A DNA stretch of 64,000 nt from Sphingopyxis flava (GTDB lineage Bacteria; Pseudomonadota; Alphaproteobacteria; Sphingomonadales; Sphingomonadaceae). Shown here piece after piece: positions 36,533 through 45,403 of the stretch. Position 1 is the first letter of the stretch. The number at the start of each line of letters is the position of its first letter. A model generated the notes under the pieces. It worked only from the letters and a program-made list of their open reading frames with translations. It had not been told where the DNA came from and did not search any database. The position numbers and the translations under genes were made by a program. The stretch lies in NCBI RefSeq assembly GCF_900168005.1, contig NZ_FUYP01000005.1, positions 161,534 to 225,533 of the forward strand, read 5' to 3'.

Positions 36533-37315
36533 TTAAGCGGCCTTACGAACATTGGGCAGGCGACCGAGCAGTTCGCGCGCAAGCGCGATATAGGCGGCTG
36601 ATCCCGCGCAGCGATGGTCGTAAATCAGCGCCGGCAGCCCGTGACTTGGCGCCTCGGACAGCCGGACGTTGCGCGGAATCACTGTGTCAAACACCACCGG
36701 GCCCAGCACTTCGCGCACGTCGTCGGAAACCTGGTCAGTAAGCCGGTTGCGGCGGTCGAACATGGTGAGCGCGACCCCCAGTATGAAAAGCTGGGGATTG
36801 AAGCGGCCGCGAACGCGCTCGACCGTCGTGAGCAGCTGACTGAGCCCCTCGAGCGCGAAAAATTCGCACTGGAGTGGGACAAGTAGCGATTCGGCGGCGA
36901 TCAGCGCATTGAGCGTCAGCATGCCGAGCGAGGGCGGGCAGTCGATCAGACATATATCCCACTGCCCCGCTTCAGCGGCGGCCAGAACCTGCTGCAGCCG
37001 ATGGAGCCGGTCCTGAAACTCGATGAGCTCGATCTCGGCGCCCGACAGATCGACCGTTGCAGGGACGATATCGAGCCGCGGAATCGCCGTCGCGACGCGG
37101 CATTCGGCCACGCCGGCATCGCCGCGCAGCAGGTCATAGCTCGACAATTCGCGCTGGGACTGGCTAATCCCAAGCCCGGTCGAGGCATTGCCCTGCGGGT
37201 CGAGATCGATGATCAGCGTGCGCCACCCCGTCGCCGCGAGCGCCGTGGCGAGGTTGATCGCCGTCGTTGTCTTGCCAACCCCGCCCTTCTGGTTCGCCAC
37301 GGCAATGCGAATCAT
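36533..37315 (-). CDS. parA: Chromosome-partitioning ATPase ParA
   Basis: 260 residues. The deviant Walker A KGGVGKTT is at 10-17, with DLDPQGNASTGLG, LIDCPPSLGMLTLNAL and NVRLSEAPSHGLPALIYD typical of chromosomal ParA/Soj. It forms a nucleoid-bound ATP dimer that pulls ParB-bound origins apart. The ATG at 37315 overlaps the rsmG stop; the in-frame extension to 37414 is a shadow of rsmG. Operon order mnmE-mnmG-rsmG-parA-parB is conserved in alphaproteobacteria. Confidence 0.97.
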   Translation of the reverse strand: MIRIAVANQKGGVGKTTTAINLATALAATGWRTLIIDLDPQGNASTGLGISQSQRELSSYDLLRGDAGVAECRVATAIPRLDIVPATVDLSGAEIELIEFQDRLHRLQQVLAAAEAGQWDICLIDCPPSLGMLTLNALIAAESLLVPLQCEFFALEGLSQLLTTVERVRGRFNPQLFILGVALTMFDRRNRLTDQVSDDVREVLGPVVFDTVIPRNVRLSEAPSHGLPALIYDHRCAGSAAYIALARELLGRLPNVRKAA

Positions 37316-37965
37316 CGCTTTCCTCGCTGTCTCGCCACGATGCGACCGCGCCCGACCAGAATCCGGCTCTCCGCGTCGGTGTGGCTCTGTTCCACGTGAA
37401 ACACCTTCTGCCATGCCGGGGGCAGAGATGCCAGTTCCTTAACCGCGTTTCGCCCTTTCGGCAGCAGCCAGTGCGTCGATTCGGTGGAAAAGCGCGCGGA
37501 TAAGTCGATCAGCCGATCGAGCGGCGCAAAGGCGCGCGCGCTGATCGTCGCTGCCGCGCGCGTTTCGACGCGCTCGAGCGGCGCTTCGGCAACCTCCACA
37601 TGGCCAAGCCCCAGTTCCGCCACGACCTCCCGCAGGAATTCGCAGCGCCGCTTGCGCGACTCGACGAGCAACGTCGGCCGCCCGCTCAGGATTGCCGCGA
37701 CCAGCCCCGGCAGCCCTGGCCCGCTCCCGAGATCCATCCACAGCCCCTGCCCCACACGATCGAAGGCGACCAGCTGCGCGCTATCGGCAATGTGCCGGAC
37801 CCAAAGATGGGGGATTGTCGACGCCGCAATCAGATTCTGCCGCCCATTCTCAGCCACCAGCATGGCCGCAAAGCGCTCGAGCCTTTCCCAATGGGTTGGA
37901 GTGGGAGCGAAAGTCCTTTCGATCCAGGCCAAGGCTTCCGCCTCCGTTCTTAATAGCTTCACCAT
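37312..37965 (-). CDS. rsmG: 16S rRNA (guanine-527-N7) methyltransferase RsmG
   Basis: 217 residues. SAM-binding DLGSGPGLPG at 78-87; WVRHIADSAQL before it and VESRKRRCEFLREVVAELGL after it are typical of RsmG (GidB). The start at 37965 has an AGGA site; ATG 38031 would add 22 poorly conserved residues. A one-mismatch parS lies inside the coding sequence near its 3' end. Confidence 0.95.
   Translation of the reverse strand: MVKLLRTEAEALAWIERTFAPTPTHWERLERFAAMLVAENGRQNLIAASTIPHLWVRHIADSAQLVAFDRVGQGLWMDLGSGPGLPGLVAAILSGRPTLLVESRKRRCEFLREVVAELGLGHVEVAEAPLERVETRAAATISARAFAPLDRLIDLSARFSTESTHWLLPKGRNAVKELASLPPAWQKVFHVEQSHTDAESRILVGRGRIVARQRGKR
37388..37403. other. parS-like site within rsmG
   Basis: TGTTCCACGTGAAACA differs from the parS consensus TGTTTCACGTGAAACA at one position. 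It lies in rsmG, about 75 bases from the parA start. Alphaproteobacteria usually carry several parS sites close to parAB, so it is probably functional. Confidence 0.8.
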
Positions 37966-38116
37966 CAGTCCTGCACCGAGCTTCGTCAAATATCGACACG
38001 GCTCCCTGGAGCGAGCAATGCGCAGGTGCAAGCAGTCATTGCGCGACGGGCTCGATGGTCCAGGTCGCTGCCGGATGGCGCTCCCGGCGACAGCGAGGCC
38101 CCATCCGCTCGAGGGC

Positions 38117-39988
38117 TCAAGCCGCGCGCCGCCGGCTGTGTACCATGATCGCCGTCAGCGCCGCGGGGGTAATGCCATCGATCCGCGCCGCCTGTCCCAG
38201 CGTCTCGGGGCGCGCTTTCGTCAGCCGTTCGACCATCTCGCGCGAGAGCCCGCCGATCGCGCTATAATCGAGTTCGGCGTCCAGCAATATTGCCTCATTT
38301 GCCGCGAGAGCCCGCAGTTCCGCCTCCTGCCGAGCGATATAGGGCGCATAAAGTGCATCCTCGGCGATCTCGGACAGAATGCCCCGCTCGAACGTGGCAA
38401 GCTCGGGCGCGAGCGCCGTGACCGCGTCCATCGTCGTCCCGTCGAAGCGCAGAAGATCGATCCGGCGCCGCGCCGCGCCGTCGCCGGGCAGAGCGATTCC
38501 AAGCGTCGCATAATCGGCAGTCTGCACTGGCGCATTGAGCAGCGCTTCGGCCGCTTCGCGCTCTGCCGCGCGCGCTGTGAACTTCGCCGCGGTCGCGGGG
38601 CGCACGAGGCCGAGCGCTATCCCGCGCGGCGTCAAACGCGTTGCGGCATTGTCGGCGCGCAGCCGCAATCGGTATTCGGCGCGCGCGGTAAGCATCCGGT
38701 AGGGTTCTGTCACCCCCTGCAGCACGAGGTCGTCGACCATCACCCCGATATAGGATTCGCTACGATCAAGAATCAGCGGCTCGCGGCACTGTACGCTGAG
38801 CGCGGCATTTGCTCCCGCAATCAGTCCCTGCGCCGCGGCTTCCTCATAGCCGGTGGTGCCATTGATCTGCCCGGCGCACCACAATCCGGGCAGCGCCCGA
38901 ACCTGGAGCGTCCGGTCGAGCGCGCGTGGGTCGATATGGTCATACTCGACGGCATAACCTGGGACGACCATCTCAACCTTCTCGAGACCCTCGATACGAC
39001 GCAGCATCGCGAGCTGGACATCGGCGGGAAGCGACGTCGACACGCCATTCGGGTAAACGAGATGCGTGGCGAGCCCCTCGGGTTCGAGAAAAATCTGATG
39101 GCCGTCACGTCCTGCGAACCGATGTATCTTATCTTCGATCGACGGGCAGTAGCGCGGCCCGGCGGCGCCGATCGCCCCGGTGAAGAGCGGCGAGCGGTCG
39201 AGATTCGCAGCGATTATAGCGTGCGCTTCAGCATTCGTCCGCGTGATCGCGCAGAAAATCTGCGGCACAGTGCGCGCCTCATTCCACGTGGAAAAGGTCC
39301 AGCGCGCGCCTTCGGCGCTGTCGGAGGGCTGCTCGGCAAGCCGCGCCCAGTCGATCGTGCGTCCGTCAAGCCGCGGCGGCGTTCCGGTCTTGAGCCGACC
39401 CATCGGCAGCTTCGCAGCGCGTAGCTGCGCCGCAAGCCGGTGCGCTCCTGCCTCGCCGATCCGGCCGCCCTCCATCCGCTCTTCGCCGCGAAACATCGTT
39501 CCGCCAAGGAATGTGCCGGTGGCCAGTACGACCGCGCCGGCGGCGATCACTTTCCCGTCGCCCAGTTCAACACCCTCGATCCGGCAATGGTCACTGGACA
39601 GTTTGAGCGCTGCCGCCTCGCCCGAGACGACTGTAATATGCGATTCGGCAGCAAGGAGGGACTGGATCGCGTCGCGATAGAGCCTGCGGTCCGCCTGTAT
39701 GCGCGGTCCCTGTACCGCCGAGCCCTTTGAGGCGTTGAGCATCCGGTAGTGGATCGCAGCGGCATCGGCCGCGCGCGCCATCCAGCCGTCCAGTGCATCA
39801 ACCTCGCGCACCAGATGCCCTTTTCCAAGGCCGCCAATCGCCGGGTTGCACGACATCGTCCCGATCATTGCCGGGTCAAAGCTGATGAGCGCAACGCGTG
39901 CGCCAAGGCGGGCAGCGGCGGCCGCCGCCTCGGTCCCGGCGTGCCCGCCACCGACGACGACGACATCGAACGTTGCTCTGTTCTGCAT
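38117..39988 (-). CDS. mnmG: tRNA uridine-34 5-carboxymethylaminomethyl modification enzyme MnmG
   Basis: 623 residues. FAD motif [13 protein letters not shown] near residue 10, [38 protein letters not shown] and [16 protein letters not shown] are the GidA signatures; the C-terminal helical domain ([15 protein letters not shown]) binds MnmE. With MnmE it modifies U34 of several tRNAs. About 150 bases with no gene separate it from rsmG. Confidence 0.97.
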   Translation of the reverse strand: MQNRATFDVVVVGGGHAGTEAAAAAARLGARVALISFDPAMIGTMSCNPAIGGLGKGHLVREVDALDGWMARAADAAAIHYRMLNASKGSAVQGPRIQADRRLYRDAIQSLLAAESHITVVSGEAAALKLSSDHCRIEGVELGDGKVIAAGAVVLATGTFLGGTMFRGEERMEGGRIGEAGAHRLAAQLRAAKLPMGRLKTGTPPRLDGRTIDWARLAEQPSDSAEGARWTFSTWNEARTVPQIFCAITRTNAEAHAIIAANLDRSPLFTGAIGAAGPRYCPSIEDKIHRFAGRDGHQIFLEPEGLATHLVYPNGVSTSLPADVQLAMLRRIEGLEKVEMVVPGYAVEYDHIDPRALDRTLQVRALPGLWCAGQINGTTGYEEAAAQGLIAGANAALSVQCREPLILDRSESYIGVMVDDLVLQGVTEPYRMLTARAEYRLRLRADNAATRLTPRGIALGLVRPATAAKFTARAAEREAAEALLNAPVQTADYATLGIALPGDGAARRRIDLLRFDGTTMDAVTALAPELATFERGILSEIAEDALYAPYIARQEAELRALAANEAILLDAELDYSAIGGLSREMVERLTKARPETLGQAARIDGITPAALTAIMVHSRRRAA

Positions 39989-40048
39989 GATGGCGGCGCC
40001 CTTAAACGAAAGACCGCGCCGAATCCACTGCGCTGCGATTAGAACGAA

Positions 40049-40064
40049 TGTTTCACGTGAAACA
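40049..40064. other. parS centromere site
   Basis: TGTTTCACGTGAAACA is an exact match to the universal 16-bp parS palindrome, in the gap between mnmE and mnmG. It lies about 9.5 kb from the predicted origin and inside the par gene cluster, as in other alphaproteobacteria. Confidence 0.95.
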
Positions 40065-40081
40065 GGCGCGCGCCCGTGGCT

Positions 40082-41377
40082 TCACTTGCCGATACAGAAG
40101 CGCCCGAAGAGCGCATCGAGCATCTCCTCGACACCGGCTCGGCCGGTTATCCGGTCGAGAGCGGCTGCGCCGAGCCTCAGCCGTTCGGCAAGCAGTATCA
40201 GGTCATCCGCCTCGCGCGAGCCCGCTTCTACCGAGAGCCAGCGCTGCGCCTCGGCAAGAGCGGCGCGCTGACGGGCTCGCAGCACGGCCTCGCCCTCGCG
40301 CGGTAGCAGTGTCCTCGCCATCTCGACAATGTAGCGATGGAGCTTGTCCATCCCCTCGCCCGTCGCAGCCGACAGGATCAGGTCGCAGCGCGCCGCTTCG
40401 GCCTCGCGCGCGGCATCGCCGCGCCAGCGGTCTGACTGCGCCGCAATCAGAATCGTCCGCGGGTGGACGGGCACCGCACCGGGGGGACCCAGCCACAGTA
40501 GGATGTCCGCGGCCGAAATCGCCGCTTGTGCCCGCTCGATACCAATCGCCTCGATCGAATCGGCTCCTTCGCCCCGCAGCCCCGCCGTATCGGAAAAGCG
40601 CATCGCAATCCCGTCGAGCGCAAGCGGGGTCTCGATCACGTCGCGCGTGGTCCCGGCCACCGGCGAGACGATCGCGAGCTCTCGTTGAACCAAGGCGTTG
40701 ATTAGCGTTGATTTTCCGGCGTTGGGCGGCCCCGCGATAACTACGGACAACCCCTCCGCAATGACCTCCGCGGCGGGCCGCGCTAGCCATTCCAAGAGTT
40801 CGGCGGAGACCTCCGCCATCCCCTCAACCACTCGGCGTGCGGCACCTTCATAAACGTCGACATCATCCTCGTCGGCGAAATTCAGCTCGGCCTCCGCTCC
40901 GGCCATCAGCTCCAGAAGCCGCTCCTGCCACTTCGCCACAGCGCGCGACACATGTCCGCTCGCCATCCCCAGCGCCTGGATCCTCTGGCTCTCGGTCTCT
41001 GCTGCGAGCAGGTCGGCAAGCCCCTCGGCCTCGGCGAGGTCAATCCGGCCATTGAGAAAGGCACGCCGCGTGAATTCTCCTGCCTCGGCGCGGCGCAATC
41101 CGGGAATCGCCGCGAGCGCCGCTTCGAGCGCGGCGACCACGGCCCGGCCGCCGTGGAGGTGGAATTCGGCCAGATCCTCCCCGGTTGCCGTCCTCGGCCC
41201 CGGAAACCAGAGCAGCAGCGCGCGGTCGAGGGGCGCGCCCTTCGGGTCACGAAGCTCGGCAAGCGAGGCATATCGCGGTGCCGGCACTCGCCCCGCCAGC
41301 GCCTCCAGCGCCTCCCGCGCTCGGGGACCGCTCACGCGCACAACCCCGATTGCCGCTGGCGGGCTCCCGCTCGACAA
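40082..41377 (-). CDS. mnmE: tRNA modification GTPase MnmE (start probably further upstream)
   Basis: 431 residues from the first conventional start, a TTG. The G1 loop GPPNAGKST, G3 DTAGL and the C-terminal FCIGK with the catalytic Cys are all present. Family proteins begin with about M-x-x-TIFALSSG; here TIFA is encoded directly before the TTG, so the true start must lie upstream at a codon other than ATG/GTG/TTG. A CTG at 41413, overlapping the preceding gene's stop as CTGA, would give M-T-Q-E-T-S-S-E-TIFALSSG. The 3' end is certain; the start is inferred. It partners MnmG in U34 modification. Confidence 0.93.
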   Translation of the reverse strand: MSSGSPPAAIGVVRVSGPRAREALEALAGRVPAPRYASLAELRDPKGAPLDRALLLWFPGPRTATGEDLAEFHLHGGRAVVAALEAALAAIPGLRRAEAGEFTRRAFLNGRIDLAEAEGLADLLAAETESQRIQALGMASGHVSRAVAKWQERLLELMAGAEAELNFADEDDVDVYEGAARRVVEGMAEVSAELLEWLARPAAEVIAEGLSVVIAGPPNAGKSTLINALVQRELAIVSPVAGTTRDVIETPLALDGIAMRFSDTAGLRGEGADSIEAIGIERAQAAISAADILLWLGPPGAVPVHPRTILIAAQSDRWRGDAAREAEAARCDLILSAATGEGMDKLHRYIVEMARTLLPREGEAVLRARQRAALAEAQRWLSVEAGSREADDLILLAERLRLGAAALDRITGRAGVEEMLDALFGRFCIGK

Positions 41378-41409
41378 CGCGAAGATCGTCTCGCTGCTCG
41401 TCTCTTGGG

Positions 41410-41706
41410 TCAGCTCTTGCGCCCCCGTGCGGGCTTGGGGTCGTCGTTACTGTCGGCCGCCGTTGCTGCGCCGCCCATCAGTCCTCCGCCGAACTGTCCG
41501 AGCAGCGACTGGACGAGCCCCAGCCCACCCTCACCCATCGGAACCCAGCTCTTGACCATCGCCTGGACCATGTCGGGGGTGATGCCCTTTGCCATCAAAT
41601 CCTTGACCCGGCTCAGATAAATATCGTGCAGTGGTTCAAGGTCAGGCAGGCCAAACAGCCGACGCGCTTCCTCGGGGGTGCAATCCACCTCGATATTGAA
41701 TTTCAT
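41410..41706 (-). CDS. DUF6489-like small protein upstream of mnmE
   Basis: 98 residues: MKFNIEVDCTPEEARRLFGLPD, then DLEPLHDIYLSRVKDLMAKG, a short linker and a Gly-rich amphipathic end with a basic tail. It resembles a small uncharacterised family next to mnmE in sphingomonads, reminiscent of the polyhydroxyalkanoate-type phasin-like DUFs. CAGGAGA lies five bases before ATG 41706. Its stop overlaps a possible CTG start of mnmE, so the two are probably translationally coupled. Function unknown. Confidence 0.75.
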   Translation of the reverse strand: MKFNIEVDCTPEEARRLFGLPDLEPLHDIYLSRVKDLMAKGITPDMVQAMVKSWVPMGEGGLGLVQSLLGQFGGGLMGGAATAADSNDDPKPARGRKS

Positions 41707-41810
41707 GCCCCATCTCCTGTCCGCACGTGGGTGATGGCGCTTGAGCCGCGACCCCGGCGCCGCTAGCTTCGCGCTTTCATCGTCGATAAGCAAGAGCCAG
41801 GAGTGCCCGC

Positions 41811-42509
41811 ATGTCCCCGACCAACACAACCATCCCCGCCCTCGAAAAGGAGGGCGACATCCCGGCCTATGTCGCGCGTCCCGACGCGGATTCGTCGCGC
41901 GCGATCATCGTGATCCCCGAAATCTTCGGCGTGAATGCAGGAATCCGCAAGAAATGCGATGATTGGGCGGCCGAGGGCTATCTCGCGATCGCGCCCGACA
42001 TCTTTTGGCGCTTCGCCCCCGGAGTCGAGCTCAGCCCTGATGTCGAAGCTGAACTTCAGGAAGCCTTTGGATATTACGGACAATATGATGCCGACCTCGG
42101 GGTCAAGGACATCGAGGCGACAATCCGCTGGCTGCGCGATCAGGGCGCCGACCGGATCGGCTGCGTTGGCTTCTGTCTTGGCGGCCGTCTCGCTTATATG
42201 GCGGCAACGCGCACCGACATCGACGCGTCGGTTGGCTATTATGGCGTGATGATCGACACGATGTTGAACGAAGCCCATGCAATCTCGAATCCGCTGATGC
42301 TTCATATCCCCACCGAGGACCATCTGGTCGACTCTGCCGCGCAGCAGAAGATCCACGAAGCGCTCGATCCGAACCCCAAGGTGACACTGCACGACTATCC
42401 TGGCCTCGATCACGGCTTCGCCGCGACGAGCGGCAACCGCCGAAACGAGGAGGGCGCGCAGCTCGCCGATGGCCGCACCCGCGCCTTCTTCGCCGAGACG
42501 CTAGCGTGA
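41811..42509 (+). CDS. Dienelactone hydrolase family protein
   Basis: 232-residue alpha/beta hydrolase. The nucleophile Cys122 is in GFCLGGRLAY; Asp near 170 (IPTEDHLVD) and His201 (GLDHGFA) complete the triad, as in dienelactone hydrolases. The early segment VIPEIFGVNAGIRKKCDDWAAEGY is family-typical. True dienelactone hydrolases act in chlorocatechol breakdown, but many relatives act on other esters. GTGA overlap with the SnoaL-like gene; divergent to the DUF6489 gene. Substrate unknown. Confidence 0.88.
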   Translation: MSPTNTTIPALEKEGDIPAYVARPDADSSRAIIVIPEIFGVNAGIRKKCDDWAAEGYLAIAPDIFWRFAPGVELSPDVEAELQEAFGYYGQYDADLGVKDIEATIRWLRDQGADRIGCVGFCLGGRLAYMAATRTDIDASVGYYGVMIDTMLNEAHAISNPLMLHIPTEDHLVDSAAQQKIHEALDPNPKVTLHDYPGLDHGFAATSGNRRNEEGAQLADGRTRAFFAETLA

Positions 42510-42904
42510 CCATCCATCCCGGACTCGCCGCCTGGCACGCCTATATGGCGGGCGGCGGCGAGCCGCAGGCCTTGCGCGAGATGCTCGCCGAAGATGCGGT
42601 CTTCCATTCGCCCGTCGTCCACACGCCCCAGGAGGGGCGCGACAAGGTGTTCGCTTATCTCCAAGCGGCGAGCCATGTCCTTGGCGGCAACAATTTCCGC
42701 TATCTGCGCGAGATTGCCGATGGCGATCAGGCCTGCCTCGAGTTTCAGACCGAACTTGAAGGCATCCAGATCAACGGCGTCGACATCATTCGCTGGAACG
42801 CCGAAGGAAAGATTCAGGATTTCAAAGTGATGGTGCGCCCGCTCAAGGCGATCAACAAGGTTTGGGAGAAGATGGCGGCGATGCTCGCCGCGCAGGCGAG
42901 TTAG
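42506..42904 (+). CDS. SnoaL/NTF2-like domain protein
   Basis: 132 residues, GTG start overlapping the hydrolase stop. LREMLAEDAVFHSPVVHTPQEG followed by ITRWNAEG-like IIRWNAEGKIQDFKVMVRPLKAI is the pattern of NTF2-fold SnoaL-type proteins, which are often small isomerases, hydrolases or binding domains. In an operon with the hydrolase it may act on a related ester or lactone. Function not determined. Confidence 0.82.
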   Translation: MTIHPGLAAWHAYMAGGGEPQALREMLAEDAVFHSPVVHTPQEGRDKVFAYLQAASHVLGGNNFRYLREIADGDQACLEFQTELEGIQINGVDIIRWNAEGKIQDFKVMVRPLKAINKVWEKMAAMLAAQAS

Positions 42905-42911
42905 GCACGCG

Positions 42912-44504
42912 GTGCGCAGCTGGTTCATCTTTCCCGCCCTGTTGCTCCTTGCGGCACTGGCCGTCCTTTGGACACCAGCCCGCTTCACGCTGCTGTTGTG
43001 GGTCCCGCTGCTGCTCGTTGCGCTCTTCGACGCGCTCCAGCGGCAGCACACGTTACGCCGCAACTATCCCCTGATCGCCCGCATTCGCTGGCTGTTCGAG
43101 GATCTGCGACCCTTTCTCTATTCCTACATCGTCGAAAGCCCGTTCGACGGACGCCCATTCACCCGAGCCGAGCGGGATATCGTCTATGCCCGCGCCAAGG
43201 GGGATCTCGACGCGCACCCCTTCGGTACCGAGCTTGACGTCTATTCGGACGAATATGAGTGGATGAGCCACAGCATAGCTCCCGAGCGCGGCCACGACCG
43301 GACCCAGCGCGTCCGGGTCGGCACGTCGCAATGCGCGCGTCCCTATGATACGGCGCTGCTCAACATATCGGCGATGAGTTTTGGTTCGCTCGGCGCCCGG
43401 GCGATCGAAGCGCTGAACCTTGGTGCAAGGCTCGGAAATTTCTACCATGACACCGGCGAGGGCGGCTTCAGCCCCTATCACCGCCTCCACGGCGGCGACG
43501 TCGTATGGGAACTGGGTAGCGGCTATTTCGGCTGTCGCGATCTCCGCGGCCATTTCGACCCCGAACGCTTTCGTGACTGCGCACAGGACGATCAGATCAA
43601 GATGATCGAGATCAAGCTCAGCCAGGGTGCAAAACCCGGGCTCGGCGGTGTTCTACCCGGTCCCAAAGTCAGCGCGGAAATCGCGGCCACACGCGGCGTC
43701 CCGATAGGCGAGGATTGCATCTCGCCCGCGGCGCATTCGGCCTTTTCCACGCCGATCGAGATGGTCGAATGGGCCGCCAGATTGCGCGAGTTATCGGGGG
43801 GCAAGCCGGTCGGCATCAAGCTGTGCGTCGGCCAGCCGCATGAAATCTATGCCGTCATGAAGGCGATGCTCGAGACCGGCATCCGGCTCGACTTTATCGT
43901 CATCGACGGAGCCGAGGGCGGTACCGGCGCCGCACCTGTCGAGTTTTCCAACCGCGTCGGCATGCCGCTGCGCGAAGCTGTGATCTTCGTGCGTAACGCG
44001 CTCGTCGGCTGCGGACTGAAGGAAGAAATCCGCCTTGCCGCGTCAGGCAAGGTGCATTCGGGTGCAGGCCTCGCGGTCAATTGCGCGCTCGGCGCCGACT
44101 GGTCGAACGCTGCGCGCGCCTTCATGTTCTCGCTGGGGTGCATCCAGTCATTGAAATGCCATACCGACGAGTGTCCGACGGGCGTTGCAACGCAGGACCC
44201 CGGCCGTCAGCGCGGACTTGTCGTTCCCGAAAAAGCCGAGCGTGTCCGACGCTTCCAGGCATCCACCGTCTCGGCGCTGTGGGACATCAGCTGCGCGATG
44301 GGGCTCGACAGCCCCTGGGCAATCCGGCCTCATCATCTCCACGAACGGCTCAACTCGGCGCGCTCGGATTCGATCGACCGCATCTATAATTTCTATCCGC
44401 GCGGGATCCTGCTCGACGACCCGGCATCGGTCGCGAGCGCCCGCTATTGGGCGATGGCGCGCGCCGACAGTTTTCGCGCTGCAGTCGAAGGGACGCCCGG
44501 CTAG
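42912..44504 (+). CDS. FMN-binding glutamate-synthase-like protein with membrane anchor
   Basis: 530 residues, GTG start eight bases after the SnoaL gene. Two N-terminal helices (about 4-40) precede a GltS FMN/Fe-S domain: ISAMSFGSLGARAIEALN, HDTGEGGFSPYH, SQGAKPGLGGVLPG, IDGAEGGTGAAP and the Cys cluster LGCIQSLKCHTDECPTG. Glutaminase and other GltB domains are missing, so it is not a full glutamate synthase. Members of this family are uncharacterised oxidoreductases. It overlaps the convergent DUF1489 gene by four bases. Confidence 0.85.
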   Translation: MRSWFIFPALLLLAALAVLWTPARFTLLLWVPLLLVALFDALQRQHTLRRNYPLIARIRWLFEDLRPFLYSYIVESPFDGRPFTRAERDIVYARAKGDLDAHPFGTELDVYSDEYEWMSHSIAPERGHDRTQRVRVGTSQCARPYDTALLNISAMSFGSLGARAIEALNLGARLGNFYHDTGEGGFSPYHRLHGGDVVWELGSGYFGCRDLRGHFDPERFRDCAQDDQIKMIEIKLSQGAKPGLGGVLPGPKVSAEIAATRGVPIGEDCISPAAHSAFSTPIEMVEWAARLRELSGGKPVGIKLCVGQPHEIYAVMKAMLETGIRLDFIVIDGAEGGTGAAPVEFSNRVGMPLREAVIFVRNALVGCGLKEEIRLAASGKVHSGAGLAVNCALGADWSNAARAFMFSLGCIQSLKCHTDECPTGVATQDPGRQRGLVVPEKAERVRRFQASTVSALWDISCAMGLDSPWAIRPHHLHERLNSARSDSIDRIYNFYPRGILLDDPASVASARYWAMARADSFRAAVEGTPG

Positions 44505-44899
44505 ATCAGGCTGAGTTCGGCTAGCTCGCGATAAAGCTCGGGCGGCAGGTCGCCGACGCTGCTGTCGTCGATACCCCGCGGCGCATCAGCCTCCGTGAGA
44601 TAGCGCCACCCCTGGTGCGCCCGCTTAGGCTGCGGGTGCACCCTCTCAAGCACCCCGCGGCAGACGATATCGATCCGTCCATCCCCGCGGTCGGCAAAAC
44701 GCAGAATTTCGACGCGTCCCACAATCATGTGCCGCACGATGAAATGGAGCCGGCCCCCGATCAGCTCACTGGCCCGCTTGGGTTTGAACCGCGTCGCGAA
44801 ACGCACCTCGCCCTGCACCGCGCGCGACGCGATCCGCTCGGCAAGTGTTGGAAAATCTGGGCAGCCGACGGCCACGCGGGTCATGTGAAGTTGAGACAT
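44501..44899 (-). CDS. DUF1489 family protein
   Basis: 132 residues. HMTRVAVGCPDFPTLAERI, then ATRFKPKRASELIGGRLHFIVRHMIVGR and the ending WRYLTEADAPRGI fit DUF1489, a small alphaproteobacterial family of unknown function. The start at 44899 fits family length; the in-frame extension to 45187 is unsupported. No strong ribosome site is seen, and the ATG five codons on (44884) is an alternative. Confidence 0.78.
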   Translation of the reverse strand: MSQLHMTRVAVGCPDFPTLAERIASRAVQGEVRFATRFKPKRASELIGGRLHFIVRHMIVGRVEILRFADRGDGRIDIVCRGVLERVHPQPKRAHQGWRYLTEADAPRGIDDSSVGDLPPELYRELAELSLI

Positions 44900-45403
44900 G
44901 ATATGCAAGATCGGGGCCCCAGCAGCCCGGTTCAAGCCGGATCGAGAGAAAGATGGCAATCTCCGCGACCCTGCTGGTTGACGGACATCTGCAGCAAGGA
45001 CGCGGGCGATAGCGGAATATATTGCAGGGCGTGGCGCCCGAATGTGACGGCATAAGGGAACAGAATAGCCCCCATCGAGCCATGATAGCCAGCGCAGGCC
45101 GGCCGATGGTAAAGCGCGCCGCATGGATGCGCTCGGTAGGTACGGGCGCTGCGACCATTTCGCAAAGCACCGCCGATGTCTCGGCATGCTGCTACGCCCG
45201 CACTGTCAGGCGGAATCCACCGATCGCTTTGGTATGAGGCGAAACAGGCGGACATTTTTCGCCGCCGAGATGTACGACGACGACACCGGCGGCGTCGAGC
45301 CCCGCTGCAACGGTCAGCGCTTCGCTGCGACCCGATATTTCAGCCATCGGGACCATCGCATCGTCGCGCCCCTGCCCGACGATGCAATGACAGCCCTTAT
45401 CTT
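44900..45403. other. Intergenic stretch without a firm gene
   Basis: About 500 bases between DUF1489 and terC. Several short frames cross on both strands; none has a recognised motif and their third-position GC is only around 60 percent, well below that of the flanking genes. A 54-codon minus-strand frame (45192-45356) is the best candidate and is listed apart. No tRNA or strong hairpin was seen. Confidence 0.5.
45192..45356 (-). CDS. Possible small protein downstream of terC
   Basis: 54 codons: it begins MVPMAEISGRSEALTVAAG, continues LDAAGVVVVHLGGEKCPPVS and ends RLTVRA. The translation looks protein-like and a CAGGGGC lies about ten bases before the ATG, 48 bases after the terC stop. Codon bias is weaker than in neighbours. 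No family is recognised, and it could equally be a decayed gene end. Confidence 0.25.
   Translation of the reverse strand: MVPMAEISGRSEALTVAAGLDAAGVVVVHLGGEKCPPVSPHTKAIGGFRLTVRA

Noticed and set aside
39280..39295. A further parS-like CATTCCACGTGGAAAA in mnmG
   Set aside because: It has the CACGTG core but about five mismatches to the 16-bp consensus, too many for a ParB site by itself.
44766..45255. Overlapping minus-strand frames between DUF1489 and terC
   Set aside because: No recognisable motif, weak codon bias for this genome, and three frames look equally poor.
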